This document shows positions 36,655 to 47,186 of a stretch of 64,000 nucleotides of DNA, one piece after another. How positions within the stretch are numbered: the first letter of the stretch is position 1; the number at the start of each line of letters is the position of its first letter. Under the pieces are notes generated by a model, which did no database searches, was not told where the DNA came from, and saw nothing but the letters and a program-made list of their open reading frames with translations. Source of the stretch: Pogostemon cablin (Eukaryota > Streptophyta > Magnoliopsida > Lamiales > Lamiaceae); NCBI GenBank assembly GCA_023678885.1, contig CM042965.1:27509777-27573776 (forward strand). The letters are read 5' to 3'. The translations under genes were made by a program, and so were the position numbers.

Positions 36655-39600
36655 GCTGCTTCAACATTAAGTTTCAGAAAATACTCTAAGAGTACATCTG
36701 TCATGAATGAAGCTTTGTGCGTTGGTAAATCTGATATGAGTGGTCTTGGATTTTCTGAAAGCTCTAATCCTTTTATTTTTGAAAAACTTGTAAATTTTGT
36801 GAAACCTGGATCAAAAAGTTTTTCTAAAAAGTTTCCAAAACAAAGAGGCCAGAGAATTTTTATTTGTCATTACTGTTCAGTTCCTGGTCACATTTGTCCA
36901 TTTTGTTTTAAACTGAAAGATGAGTTGTTCTCTGAAAAAGTGTTGCCTGAAATGTTTCCGCACAAGTATTCACACATACCAAAAACTGCTTGGGTTAGAA
37001 AACCAAAAGTGCTATCTAATGTGGCTTGTACTTCTTTACAAGCATGCGTACCTGGTTTATGGTATTTTAATAGTGGTTGTTCTAGGCATATGATTGGAAA
37101 TGTTGAACATTTGAAAGATTATGAGGCTTTTGATGGTGGTAAGGTTACTTATGGTGGTGGCTCTAAAGGTAACATTGTTGGTAAAGGAACTTAAAATGTT
37201 AAAGGTTTCCCAAATTTGAAGAATGTGCTGCATGTTGAAGGTTTGCGTGCTAATTTGATAAGCATAAGTCAATTATGTGATGATAACCTGAACGTGAAAT
37301 TTGACAAGAATTCATGTTTTGTGTTGAATGAAACTGATGAGTGTGTGATGGTTGGTAATCGATCTGTTGATAATTGTTATCTGATTGGTAACAACACTTA
37401 CTGCAACATCACACAAGATGATGAAAGTATACTTTGGCATCAAAAACTTAGCCATGTAAATTACAGAAATTTACAAAAATTGGTTAAGTTGGAAGCTGTT
37501 AAAGGTTTACCTAAGCTCAGTTTCAAAGACCCTCCCATTTGTGGTTCTTACCAAAAAGGTAAGCAGGTAAAGTCTTCACACAAAATCACCACTATGTGCA
37601 CATCTTCAAGATGTTTTGAATTGCTTCACATGGATTTTATGGGTCCTATGGAGACTGAAAGTCTTGGTGGTAAGAAGTACTCTTTGGTTGTCGTAGATGA
37701 TTTTTCTAGGTTTTCATGGGTTGAATTCATTAGAGAAAAATCAGATGTTTTTGAAGTATTTAAAGTTCTTTACAAAAGGTTCAAAAATGCTTTCAATCTT
37801 AAGATTCGTAGGATTAGGACTGATCATGATAGAGAATTTGAGAATAACATGTTTTCTAAATTCTGTGAAAAGAAAGGTATAGTGCAAGAGTTTTCATCTC
37901 CTAAAACACCACAGCAAAATGGTATAGTTGAAAGAAAAAATAAAACTTTGCAAGAAATGGCTAGAGTCATGCTTACTTCAATGAATGTGTCTAAAAGATT
38001 TTGGACTGAGGCATTGAACACTGCATGTCATGTGTCTAATAGAATTTTATTTAGACCAGGTAGTTTTATTACATCTTATGAGTTGCTGTATAGGAGAAAA
38101 CCTAACCTGAAATACTTTCATGTGTTTGGTTGCATGTGCTATATTCTGAATGATAGAGAGTATCTTTCAAAGTTTGATTCTAAGAGTGATAAAGGTCTTT
38201 TCTTAGGTTATTCTAAGAATAGCAAAGCTTACAGAGTCTTTAATCTTAGAACCAGATATGTTCAAGAATCTGTAAATATGGTATTTGATGATACATCTAA
38301 TATTGCAGGTAAAAAGATGAAAGATGACATCTCTGATCTGGTTGAAATTACAAAACCAATGAATGATGTTGAGCCAAAAGTGATCACATCACCTACAACA
38401 TCTGAGAATGAGTCTGAAAACGATGAGAATCAGATTCACAGAACTCCCAGGAATTCTCTTAACTACATATATAAGAAGGATCACCCTTCCTCACAGATCA
38501 TAAGAAAATCCTCAATTGGTGTTCAAACCAGAAGGAAAGGTAAATTCAGAGATGTGGTAAGATCAGTTTGCATGTCCAACATATGCAATTAGGTATGTGC
38601 TGAATGTTATTTTTCTTCTGTAGAACCCAAAAATATTTTAAAAGCTTTAAAAGATGAATGTTGGATTCAGGCTATGCATGAAGAACTTGAACAATTCACT
38701 AGGAATTATGTTTGGAGTCTAGTCCCTAGGCCTACAAACACTAATTTCATTCGAACTAAGTGGATTTTCAAAAATAAAACTGATGAATCTGGTAATGTAG
38801 TAAGAAACAAATCTAAACTTGTTGCACAAGGATACACACAGGTTGAAGGGATACATTTTGATGAAACATTTGCACCTGTAGCTGGAATAGAGTCTATTAG
38901 GCTTCTTTTGGCTATTGCATGCTTTGTTGGTATCAAACTGTTTCAAATGGATGTTAAAGCTGCTTTTTTAAATGGAATTTTAAATGAAGAAGCTTTTGTT
39001 GAACAATCAAAAGGTTTTGTTGATCCTTTTTATCCTGATGGGAACACCTATAGGAACATCACAGAAACTGTGCAGAGATGATGTTGGCCCTAATGTTGAC
39101 CACACTCTTTATAGATATATGATTGGTAGCCTTCTGTACTTAACTGCTAGTAGACCTGATATTATGTATAATGTCTGTGTTTGTGCTAGGTACCAAGCAA
39201 ATCCCAAGGAATCTCATATGAAAGCTGTGAAGAGGATTATCAGATATGTAGCTGGAACTGCTAACATGGGATTATGGTTTTCAAAAGACACTAACAGCTC
39301 TCTGGTTGGATAAAGTGATGCTGATTGGGCTGGTGATTATGATGACAGGAAGAGCACAAGTGGTGGATGTTTTTACATGGGTAACAATCTTGTTTCTTAG
39401 CATTCTAAAAAAACAAAATTGCATATCACAATCCACTGCTGAATCTGAGTATATTACTACTGGAAGTTGTTGCAAACAGTTGCTTTGGCTAAAAAAGATG
39501 CTAGATGATTAAGTGCTTGAGACTGACACTTTAATGATTTACTGTGATAACACGAGTGCTATAAACATTTCAAAAAAATCCAATTCAACACTCACTCACT

Positions 39601-39770
39601 AAACACATTAGCGTTAGACATCATTTTCTAAGAAATTTAGTTGAGAAGGAGTAGTCAAATTGGAATATATTTCCACTGAGAAACAACTTGCTAACATATT
39701 CACAAAAATACTTGATTTCGAGAGGTTTTCTTCACTTAGGAAATCTCTTGGACTCTGTATTCCATAAAGT
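36655..39770 (+). pseudogene. Pol of element E: protease, integrase, RT, RNase H
   Basis: A knuckle-like 'FICHYCSVPGHICPFC' (36866) precedes the protease 'WYFNSGCSRHMIGN', where the catalytic DSG Asp is Asn (37069-37071). The integrase zinc domain 'ILWHQKLSHVNYRNL...ICGSYQKGKQ' has lost its last Cys to Tyr (37549-37551). The core has 'HMDFMGP', 'RTDHDREFEN' and 'GIVERKN'. RT starts 'ECWIQAMHEELEQFTRNYVW' and reaches 'MDVKAAFLNG', then from about 39045 jumps to 'GPNVDHTLYRYMIGSLLYLT', so the YVDD part is deleted. RNase H follows ('SDADWAGDYDDRKSTSGGCF'). Stops occur at 37192, 38590 and 39310. It is not functional. Confidence 0.92.
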
Positions 39771-40576
39771 CATGCATGATATTGCTTAGAGTGTTTCGAC
39801 ACTTGAGGCAACACTAATGTAAGTTTTGTCATTTTATGTCAAAATTAAGTGATTTGGTGACCTGTTTTGTTACTGCTAACTGTATTCTGGTTGAATCTTG
39901 AGGTATTACTGGACATACACTAAAAGTACAGTTCTTAAAAAATCAAAGGTCCAAACATGCTGAGTAACTAGGCACACGGGGCTGACAACCATGATGTGTA
40001 ATTTTCAAAAGGCTGTTTTAGTTTCAAAAAGAGAATAAAGAATACTCTTGAACTGCTACTGAGTAACCAGACACACGGAGCTGACAACCACGATGTGATC
40101 TTTTCAAAAGGTAGTATAAAATCTTGAGATTAAGTGCATCAAAAATCCACAAAAGGATAAAAGTGTATGTATGCCTAAATTATTCATCCTTGATTGATTT
40201 TTTCAGAATGTCTTTAGCCTTAAGAAAATTGTTATTAAATTACTTATTTTCAATACACTGAGTGATAAAACATATAGTATTTATTTCTTTTTAATTTCCT
40301 GCATATTTGTTTCTCCATTATTTGATTATGGCCGATTTTTTAGGAAATATGCGTTAGTGGCCATGAGTTCTCATTATCTGCTGCACTGCATATCCTTTCA
40401 CACGTTGTTTGCAGTTTTTAATTAGTGGAAATAATCTCCATCCCACTACTGTTCACTCTTCCTATATATCTTGGAAAATAATGTTTGAAGTGACATGTTT
40501 GTGTGCTTGAGTGTGATCCCCCTTTTCATCTTCTCACTCACTGTTATCAATAAAGCCTGTCTCTCTCACACTTCAA
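39771..40576 (+). other. Spacer between pol and extra ORF (element E)
   Basis: Noncoding. A block of about 45 nt containing 'cacacgg(g/a)gctgacaacca' and 'gatgtg.....tttcaaaagg' occurs twice (from 39958 and from about 40060), roughly 105 bp apart. Element B keeps the first copy and part of the second. This arrangement suggests cis-acting signals, perhaps for a subgenomic or spliced mRNA of the downstream ORF. A TATA-like 'cctatatatcttgg' lies at about 40464. Confidence 0.6.
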
Positions 40577-42850
40577 ATGGCACCTCCAAAAGCAACCCGT
40601 TCCACTTTCAAATCCATAGCTTCTTCCTCACAAAATCTACTCCAAACCCTAGCTGATATGGCCGATAATGTCGCGTTGGATGCTGCATCAGATGTCAATT
40701 TGAATGCTGCTACACAACCGATTGCTCCTATTTCTGGAACCCCTCTTCCACAAACTATCGTCCTTCCTACTGGTACACCCGATTCAGTTCTTGAATCTCT
40801 TTGAACTCAGTTCGCTGGGTCGAGTGTTACTGTTTCAAGAATTGAAAATCCCATCCTTGAACCATCCATTCCCTCTGAAGTTCACTCTAAAATTCCCACC
40901 GATACTCCTAATCCATCCACTATTGTCCATTTTGTGACTCCTGTAGAAAGCCTACCCTCAGGAAATGTTGAGACTCAAAACTGTGTTCAAGTCCCTACAT
41001 CTCCAAATACATCTCCTACTCGTGCTGAACGAAATCCACAAGTGTCTTCTCCCTCATCATCACCACCGGTTCCACTCAGATCAAAGGTTTTTAAACCATC
41101 TGCTCCAAAACGTAAATCGCATCCACAACGTTGGTCGGTCAGACTCCGCAAGAAAGGCACACAGGATGCAACCACCTCTGAAAAAGGAAAGTCCTCTATC
41201 TATATCTCTATCTCTGATTCTGATGAAGCTGCTCTTATGGATGTAGATGCTATAGGTGAAAATCCTATTAAAGCTGATCTTTGCAAAGCTTTGAAGAAGA
41301 GACGGAGAGGAAAGAAAGTTGTGTCTGATGTTACCGCTCCTGAGGCAACACCAAATGAATCTGATGAGGAAAATGCTGATCTGAACTAGTTGATTGATGA
41401 TATTGCCACAGATGTTGTCGCCTCAGTGCCAACACCTACTATTGCTGATGCAGAACCCTCTGATCCTGACCATGATTCATCTTCATCTTCTGATGATGAA
41501 GAGGATGCACTTGAGAATGCTGACAAAGGTGCAGAATCTGATGAATCTAATAAGGATGCTGATGTTCAAAATGTTGAGAGTTCTGATGGTGAAGATGAAA
41601 CCAAAGATGGTAATGGTAATGAGTCCCCTGATGATGCTGATGATATATCTGATGACTCTAACTATGATGTTGAAAACTTTGGAGTTGGGAACTTCTACTT
41701 CACTGATGGCAAAGCCAGATACAAAAAGTTTGCCAAGAAGGACATAATTCATGAAAGAAAGTTGAAAGATACCGACCTCACTCTACACAATCACATCAAC
41801 TTCTTCAGAGAGAGAAGCTTGCTGAAATCACTCAGGTACTCTACCTCATTCTACACCAATTGGGTGTGTGAGTTTTATGCCCATATCTGTGCTAGTATGA
41901 TTAAGAGTACAAGTCCCAAATTTGGAAGAATTTTCTTTAGGGGTGAGATTTAGGATTTTTCTCCTGCAAAGATTAATGAGTGTTTAGGGACTGTGAATGC
42001 TAATAGTGATGATAAAATTGATGATATGGATGAGATTGTGTCTGTTATTATTGGAGGTTTAATTATTAGTTGGCCTAAGAAGTTGTTCAGTCCAAGTCTG
42101 ACTAGTTTACATGCAATCTTGCATAAGCTATGTGTTTACAATTGGCTGCCTTCCTCCAATACCACTAGAGTTACCACTGAGCATGCTGTGTTGATCTATA
42201 AGATAGGAAAGAACCTGCACTTTAACCTTGGTAGAGTGATTTATAAGAATCTGATCAGTTATGGTGGAAATATCTTCAAGGTTGGTAAGTTACCTTATCT
42301 TACTTTGATTCATTGTCTGTTAAGTAGTCAAGGTGCTAGGAAAGGTAAAGGTGATTTTCTTTCCTCAAGTGCTCTAGTTCTTGGTATTGCTAAACCACTG
42401 CTTGAAGGTAACCATGTAGTTGATCTACCCTATGTGAACCCTGCTCCTGCCCCTGCTACTGCTGATGCTCAGAATGTTGCTCCTGATATTGCCAACACTT
42501 CGGTTCTCACTGACACTTCTGCACAAGCTGGAGAAGTTATCTCTATTACTTTGAACCACAAATACATTGAGCAACAAGTTGCTGTCCTGACACATCATGT
42601 CTCGAACCTCAGACTCCAAGCCAATGCACTGAACAGACAAGCAGACATTCTAGAATAAAGAGCTCAGTTCTGGGGTAAGCTGTTATCCACACCCACAGGG
42701 GGAGATATACCTACTGCAGTTGAATGCTCTGGCTCTAGAGGAATTGTGATTGAGGACATCAATAATGAACTTGAAGAAGGAAATGTTGCAAAAAATGTTC
42801 CTGATACAGGTGATGGTGCTGATGGTGGTGCTGGTGATGCTGCAACTTAG
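40577..42850 (+). pseudogene. Extra 3' ORF of Sirevirus-like element E
   Basis: Starts 'MAPPKATRSTFKSIASSSQN' at 40577. The order is: Pro/Thr/Ser-rich N-terminal third; basic patch 'CKALKKRRRGKKVVS' (41280); Asp/Glu-rich stretch (41390-41680); globular block (41690-42330) with 'SLLKSLRYSTSFYTNWVCEF', 'STSPKFGRIFFRG' and 'DFSPAKINECLGT'; Ala/Pro-rich linker; and a Leu-rich coiled coil ('LRLQANALNRQADILE', 42608). The globular block resembles the plant transposon protein domain family. The frame is continuous for about 2.2 kb apart from single stops at 40802, 41387, 41951 and 42656. No signal peptide or membrane segment is evident, so an envelope role is not supported. Confidence 0.78.
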
Positions 42851-43252
42851 GGGGAGTTCACATGGTGATGGGGAGATCATCAAAGAGATCAAAGTGTTCA
42901 TGCTGCTTATCAGCAAAGAGATCAAAGTGTTCATGCTGCTTGTTGCTGCTGATGACTGAAAGTTGTTGCTGTTGCCTCACTAACTTTTCTAACTATTTGA
43001 TGATGGGATGTTAAACTGATATTTATTTTCTGATGGTGACTGGATACTTTATTTTTTCTGTTTAAACTCTAATCTAAGCTCTGGACTTATATGTTACTTA
43101 AGTGATTATCTTTAATCACTTTGGTAATTATGCTTGAGAATGCTTAGTTATTTTTGCACAATTGTCGAACTAACATCTGATGTATTACTTTGGATATCAT
43201 GTTATGTATTGTTTTCTTGCATCAGGATATGTGGTTGCGGATAGACGTGATT

Positions 43253-43261
43253 GGAGAAGAT
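43253..43261 (+). promoter_or_regulatory. 3' polypurine tract of element E
   Basis: The purine run GGAGAAGA directly precedes the 3' LTR start TGTCGACG; plus-strand DNA synthesis would start here. Confidence 0.7.
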
Positions 43262-44145
43262 TGTCGACGTGAAGTGTTGAGACCAGTGTCATTACATCTG
43301 GAATCACACCTGTCCTCCACCAGTTGTTTTATTAACCACTAATGTTGTTTTGTTGTTTTGACTAGTGTTGTGCTTAATGTTGCTTTCAGGATTATTGCGG
43401 TTGAAGTGCTGAACATGTTGGATACAAAGACCTAGTCAAACGCAGACCTTGAAGACACTGGAGCAAACTAGAAAGATCCGAAAGCTCTAGAAGGATCTAG
43501 AAGGCAAAAATAACTACCTCTCTTGGTGGGCAGTTATTTAAGTCTGCATGGGTGCAATCTACATCTTCTACGTGGACCACTCATCATTTGGAGCCTGCAG
43601 CCATCTATAAATAGAAGCTGCTAGTTGCCAAGTCAAGTGATCGAAAAGACAATCCCACTATACAGTGTAAAAGATCCTAGATATGTTTCTGTCATAGTAT
43701 TTGTACTGGTGTTGTAACACTTAGTTCAACATCAGTTGTCTACTATTATTCCAGTATATTTTGTGTGCGCTGTTCACAGGCAATGGAAGGCCACATGTGA
43801 AGTAGGCTTAGATTCTAACAAGTCTAGGTTCTGCCATTTGGGAACGTGTTTGGATTTTAGGTCTCATTTTGTATTCGAAGGGTAGAAGAATTGTTTCCAT
43901 ACCTAAGAGCCTATTTTCGTAATTACATTTTCCAATAGTGATATTTGTGCTATGAGGCCTCTACAAACTTGCAAAAAAGTTTGTAGAAAGATTGAGTAAT
44001 TCGTGTGTAAAGTCTTCTGCTGATTTACCACTTGTTCTATACCTAGTCAAGTTACATTCTGATATATACAGTGTTGTTCAAAGTATCACCACACTTAGGA
44101 CAAAATCGAACTGAAAACACACTTTGCACCATTGGACACCCGACA
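43262..44145 (+). repeat. 3' LTR of element E
   Basis: TGTCGACGTGAAGTG... to ..GGACACCCGACA, 884 bp, followed by the TAATA duplication. It differs from the 5' LTR by scattered substitutions visible by eye, so the insertion is not recent. Confidence 0.93.
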
Positions 44146-44544
44146 TAATATACTAAATTTAAAAAATTAACATATATTTACAAACTCAATTTTAATGTTA
44201 TTTGATATGAAATAATAATTTAACTTAAAGAACTTAAGCTTTCGATTCGATACATGAATTAATTTTTCAACCTTTTATTCTTTTGAGGTAAATCGATTCA
44301 AGAGTATTTGACTTGTCGATCCTTTTGAAGAATACTCGACTCAATACATTAGAGGTAGATCTCGATTCTTAAGAGTTGAATCAATTTTTTTCCTCTTGAA
44401 GATCGATTCTTGAAATTTAAATCGATTTAAGAATACTTGAATCGATCCTCTTACTCTTGAAAAATCAATTTTTAAGATGTAAATCGATTCAAGAATACAT
44501 GAATTGATCCTCTTACTCTTGGAAAATCGATTTTTAAGATATAA

Positions 44545-44993
44545 GGGGCTGTTTGGTTTGATGGTATGGAGGGTGGAAAGAGAATAATGGAAAATCTTGA
44601 ATGTTTGTTAAGCAACTTTTGTTTGATGACTATTACTTTGATTCCTTGGAATTATGGAATCTCCATTCCCCCCCCCCCCTTTTTGATATCTATGGGAATC
44701 ATTCCCTTGGAAAAGAATAATGAGATATTTTTATACATATTTTTATATTATTAATTTTTAAATATTATTTAATAATAATAAAAACCGTATATTAATTATA
44801 AAAATAATATTTTTATTTTAAAAAAATATAATAAGATTGATTCCAATCCCACATAAACCAAACAAAATCAAAGTCTATGATAGTGATTCTTTTCATTAAC
44901 CAAACAATACATTCATAAACATCATACCCATTCCCATTCCTTAATACTATTATTCCCATTACCATACCCCTTTTAAAATACAAAAATGGTCCC
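44545..44993. mobile_element. PIF/Harbinger-like (Tourist-type) MITE
   Basis: Flanked by TAA on both sides (44542-44544 and 44994-44996). Removing it restores the minisatellite unit exactly. The ends GGGGCTGTTTGG... and ..AAAAATGGTCCC are only weakly inverted. The interior has inverted 'tggtatgg'/'ccatacccc' and 'tttggttt'/'aaccaaac' blocks. TWA target duplications are the PIF/Harbinger hallmark. Confidence 0.65.
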
Positions 44994-45062
44994 TAAATCT
45001 ATTTAAGAATACTTGAATCAATTCTATTTCTCTTGAAGAATCGATTTTTAAGAGGTAAATGT

Positions 45063-45292
45063 TGGAAATAAATCCATAAACCTTAACCCTATTATGATAA
45101 ACTGAATCTAAACTGTAACACGGAAGTGTACCTTAATCCATAGAGTTGTTAGACGGAACAAGAACTCGGAGATGGGCAGGTGATGTAGCCTTCCTCAAAT
45201 AAGCCTCTTTATTCCTTACAGGGACAGCAGTAATCCCTCCCGACGGGAAGAAGGGAAGACCATGTGCGGTTTAGTATATTGGGGATCATAAC
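45063..45292. mobile_element. Unidentified 230-bp insertion in the minisatellite
   Basis: GC-richer sequence, beginning TGTTGGAAATAAATCC and ending near 'ggggatcata', that interrupts a repeat unit. A TGTTGGAA start is common for short LTRs (TRIM-like), but no second LTR, primer site or target duplication can be shown. It may be a solo LTR of a small element. Confidence 0.4.
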
Positions 45293-45560
45293 TCTTGAAG
45301 AATCGATTCTTAAGAGGTAAATCGATTCAAGAATACTTGAATCGATTCTCTTCCTCTTGAAAAATATTTGAATCAATCTTAAGAGGTAAATCGATTCAAG
45401 AATACTTGAATCAGTTCTCTTTCTCTTGAAGAATATTTGAATCAATTTTTTAGAGGTAGATCGAATCTCTACTTGATTCTCTCGATCGAAATAAATTTTT
45501 ATACTTTCATAAATCAATTCTCTAGAGCAACTTGAAGAAAGCTCATATTTCTCTTGAAGA

Positions 45561-46058
45561 AACGAATGTGTGTATTTAGAATAAATAACCAAAATAAGAC
45601 TGTGAGAGAGAATATTATATGGAATATTCTTTTTTCCCTTTATATATATGATTTAATTTGATATTAATTAATTTATTGCATTAAAAGATTTAGTAATTAA
45701 TTATGATACCCAAATAAATAAATAAAATATTAAAAATTTAATCATTATTAAAAATAGAAACACATTACTTAAAAAAATATTAAAATAAGGAAGTTAATTA
45801 AAAGTAAATAAGAAAAAAATTTAAAAATATATTAAAAATCCAAAAATTGAAAAAATTACACATCACATAGGAGCAATCTAGAGACAACACGTCAGCAAGA
45901 AAAGTTTCTACTATAGTAGTACTCAATAAAAAAGACATACTTAGCATCAATGAGATCCACTTTGATAATCCTTTTAGATAGATTACCCTTAGTGTAACGC
46001 ACTTTACTGATATTAGTGATTTGTCTAATAATATCTACAATTAAAAAAATAGTAAATA
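45561..46058. other. AT-rich stretch, nothing recognised
   Basis: Over 75% A/T by appearance, with many A-tracts and no domain-bearing ORF. It separates the minisatellite from an LTR fragment. Confidence 0.6.
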
Positions 46059-46581
46059 TTCACAATTAAAATTTATAGTACTTATAAAGAGAGATCATAT
46101 CGGGTTAGATTCCAGACGTGAGAAATAATTGATACTGATAGTACCTAGAAAGAGGGGGTGAAATTACATTTCTTGCTCCAAGGTTATTCACATGTGTTAC
46201 ACATATATTTACTTGTGTCTATAGAGTAGATTTGCATGGTCTAGTGATGCGTCCATAGTCCATAAGGTTGAGTCGGCCTGCACTTGAGAGGGAAGTTAAG
46301 TAGTAAAACTGGATTACCCTAGAGCTACCTATTATCCTACTTGATCAACTTTCGTATTCTTCTAGTGCTTTTTTATTTTATTTGTTATTTAATTTTAGTA
46401 TTGTAGTTGATAATTAATTCCACAACTCTTATTGCCTTTCGTCTTAATTAATTTAGATAATAATTAAATTAATAATACGCCGTCCTTTGGGTTCGATATT
46501 TAACTTGGTCGCTTGCTTAAGCTGCAACTGATATCCTTAATACTTGGGGATTAATTTTGTGTGCAAAGAAAATGCGCATCA
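46059..46581 (+). repeat. 3' end of an LTR, 5'-truncated
   Basis: It matches the last third of the LTR at 11798 and (inverted) of 16124: 'gatcatatcgggttag', 'ataattgatactgatagtac', 'gtgatgcgtccatag' and 'ctgatatccttaatacttgg', ending ..AAAATGCGCATCA. It abuts the MULE C-terminus, whose reading begins within the next few bases. No target duplication can be tested because the 5' end is missing. Confidence 0.8.
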
Positions 46582-47125
46582 GTGGCGGGGTTACTTCTTT
46601 AATAGAAAATATACGAGCTCAAACAATAACAAGAATGTATGAATATGGAGTAAATATGAGGAAATTTTTTTGTGAAATATGCCCAAAGATAATGGATAAG
46701 CTAAATGTGTCAATTATGGATAGTAAAGTGTGGAGTGCAGCTCTATGTGGTGAGTGGCATAAGGTTATCTTTGAGGTATTACGTAGGCCTGAAAAGTTTA
46801 TTGTGAATCTTGACAAACACACATGTACTTGTAGAAAATGAGATATTTTTGGAATTCCTTAAAAATATGTTGTTGCTGCTATAGAAAAGATCAATGAAAA
46901 ATATGAAGATTATGTAAGTGAGTATTTCACAAAGCAAAGGTTCTTGAAAACTTTTGACCATTTCATCTATGCTTTGATGGGTTCTCATTTTTGGTCAAAA
47001 AATGACCACAAAGCCATTATGCCTCCTCTTTATAAAAGGCCAGTAGGGAGTCCAAAGAAGCGAAGAGTAAAGGACCCAGTTGAGTGTAAAGATACCCATA
47101 AATCCAAAAGAAACTGTGGAGTTCT
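46582..47125 (+). pseudogene. Mutator-like (MULE) transposase, C-terminal part
   Basis: Reads 'VTSLIENIRAQTITRMYEYG' and then the SWIM zinc finger 'VNLDKHTCTCRK.DIFGIP', with the CxC at about 46828. A basic tail 'GSPKKRRVKDPVECKD' and 'KSKRNCG' completes the MULE C-terminus. Stops at 46839 and 46861 break it. It is the same strand and the right portion to complete the N-terminal part at 10560-11797, with about 90 residues between them lost. After about 47125 the sequence changes to retrotransposon leader. Confidence 0.82.
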
Positions 47126-47186
47126 AAGTATAGCTAACAAATTCAAACACGTTACACCGAAGCCTTTTTTCCCAACAACGGCGCCA
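47126..47186 (-). promoter_or_regulatory. 5' leader fragment and primer binding site of a reverse Ty3 element
   Basis: Minus strand TGGCGCCGTTGTTGGG (47171-47186) directly follows the LTR end at 47187 and matches the tRNA-Asp-type primer site at its first 11 bases. Only a few tens of bases of leader remain before MULE sequence begins, so the internal region of that element is deleted. Confidence 0.7.

Larger units (their letters stand above)
32729..44145 (+). mobile_element. Element E: Sirevirus-like Ty1/copia retrotransposon
   Basis: Complete structure: 5' LTR, primer site, gag, protease-integrase-RT-RNase H (copia order), spacer, extra 3' ORF, PPT and 3' LTR, flanked by TAATA duplications (32724-32728 and 44146-44150). 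The Gag N-terminus ('RPPILDGTNYALWKTRMRSY') and the ORF downstream of pol point to the Sirevirus (SIRE/Maximus) lineage. It is defective: protease Asp to Asn, integrase Cys to Tyr, RT core deleted, several stops, and a 1.6-kb solo LTR inside gag. Confidence 0.92.
44275..45560. repeat. Minisatellite of ~60-65-bp units rich in AATCGATT, split by two insertions
   Basis: Repeated unit of the type 'aagaggtaaatcgattcaag' + 'aatacttgaatcgattctct' + 'tcctcttgaagaatcgattt'. Copies lie at 44275-44544, 44994-45062 and 45293-45560, at least nine units in all with much decay. The array is interrupted by a MITE (44545-44993) and a 230-bp insertion (45063-45292). ORFs across it are artefacts. Confidence 0.85.

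Noticed and set aside
44275..45560. Direct-repeat array considered as CRISPR
   Set aside because: Units are ~60-65 bp, contiguous without unique spacers, and in a plant genome; it is a minisatellite.
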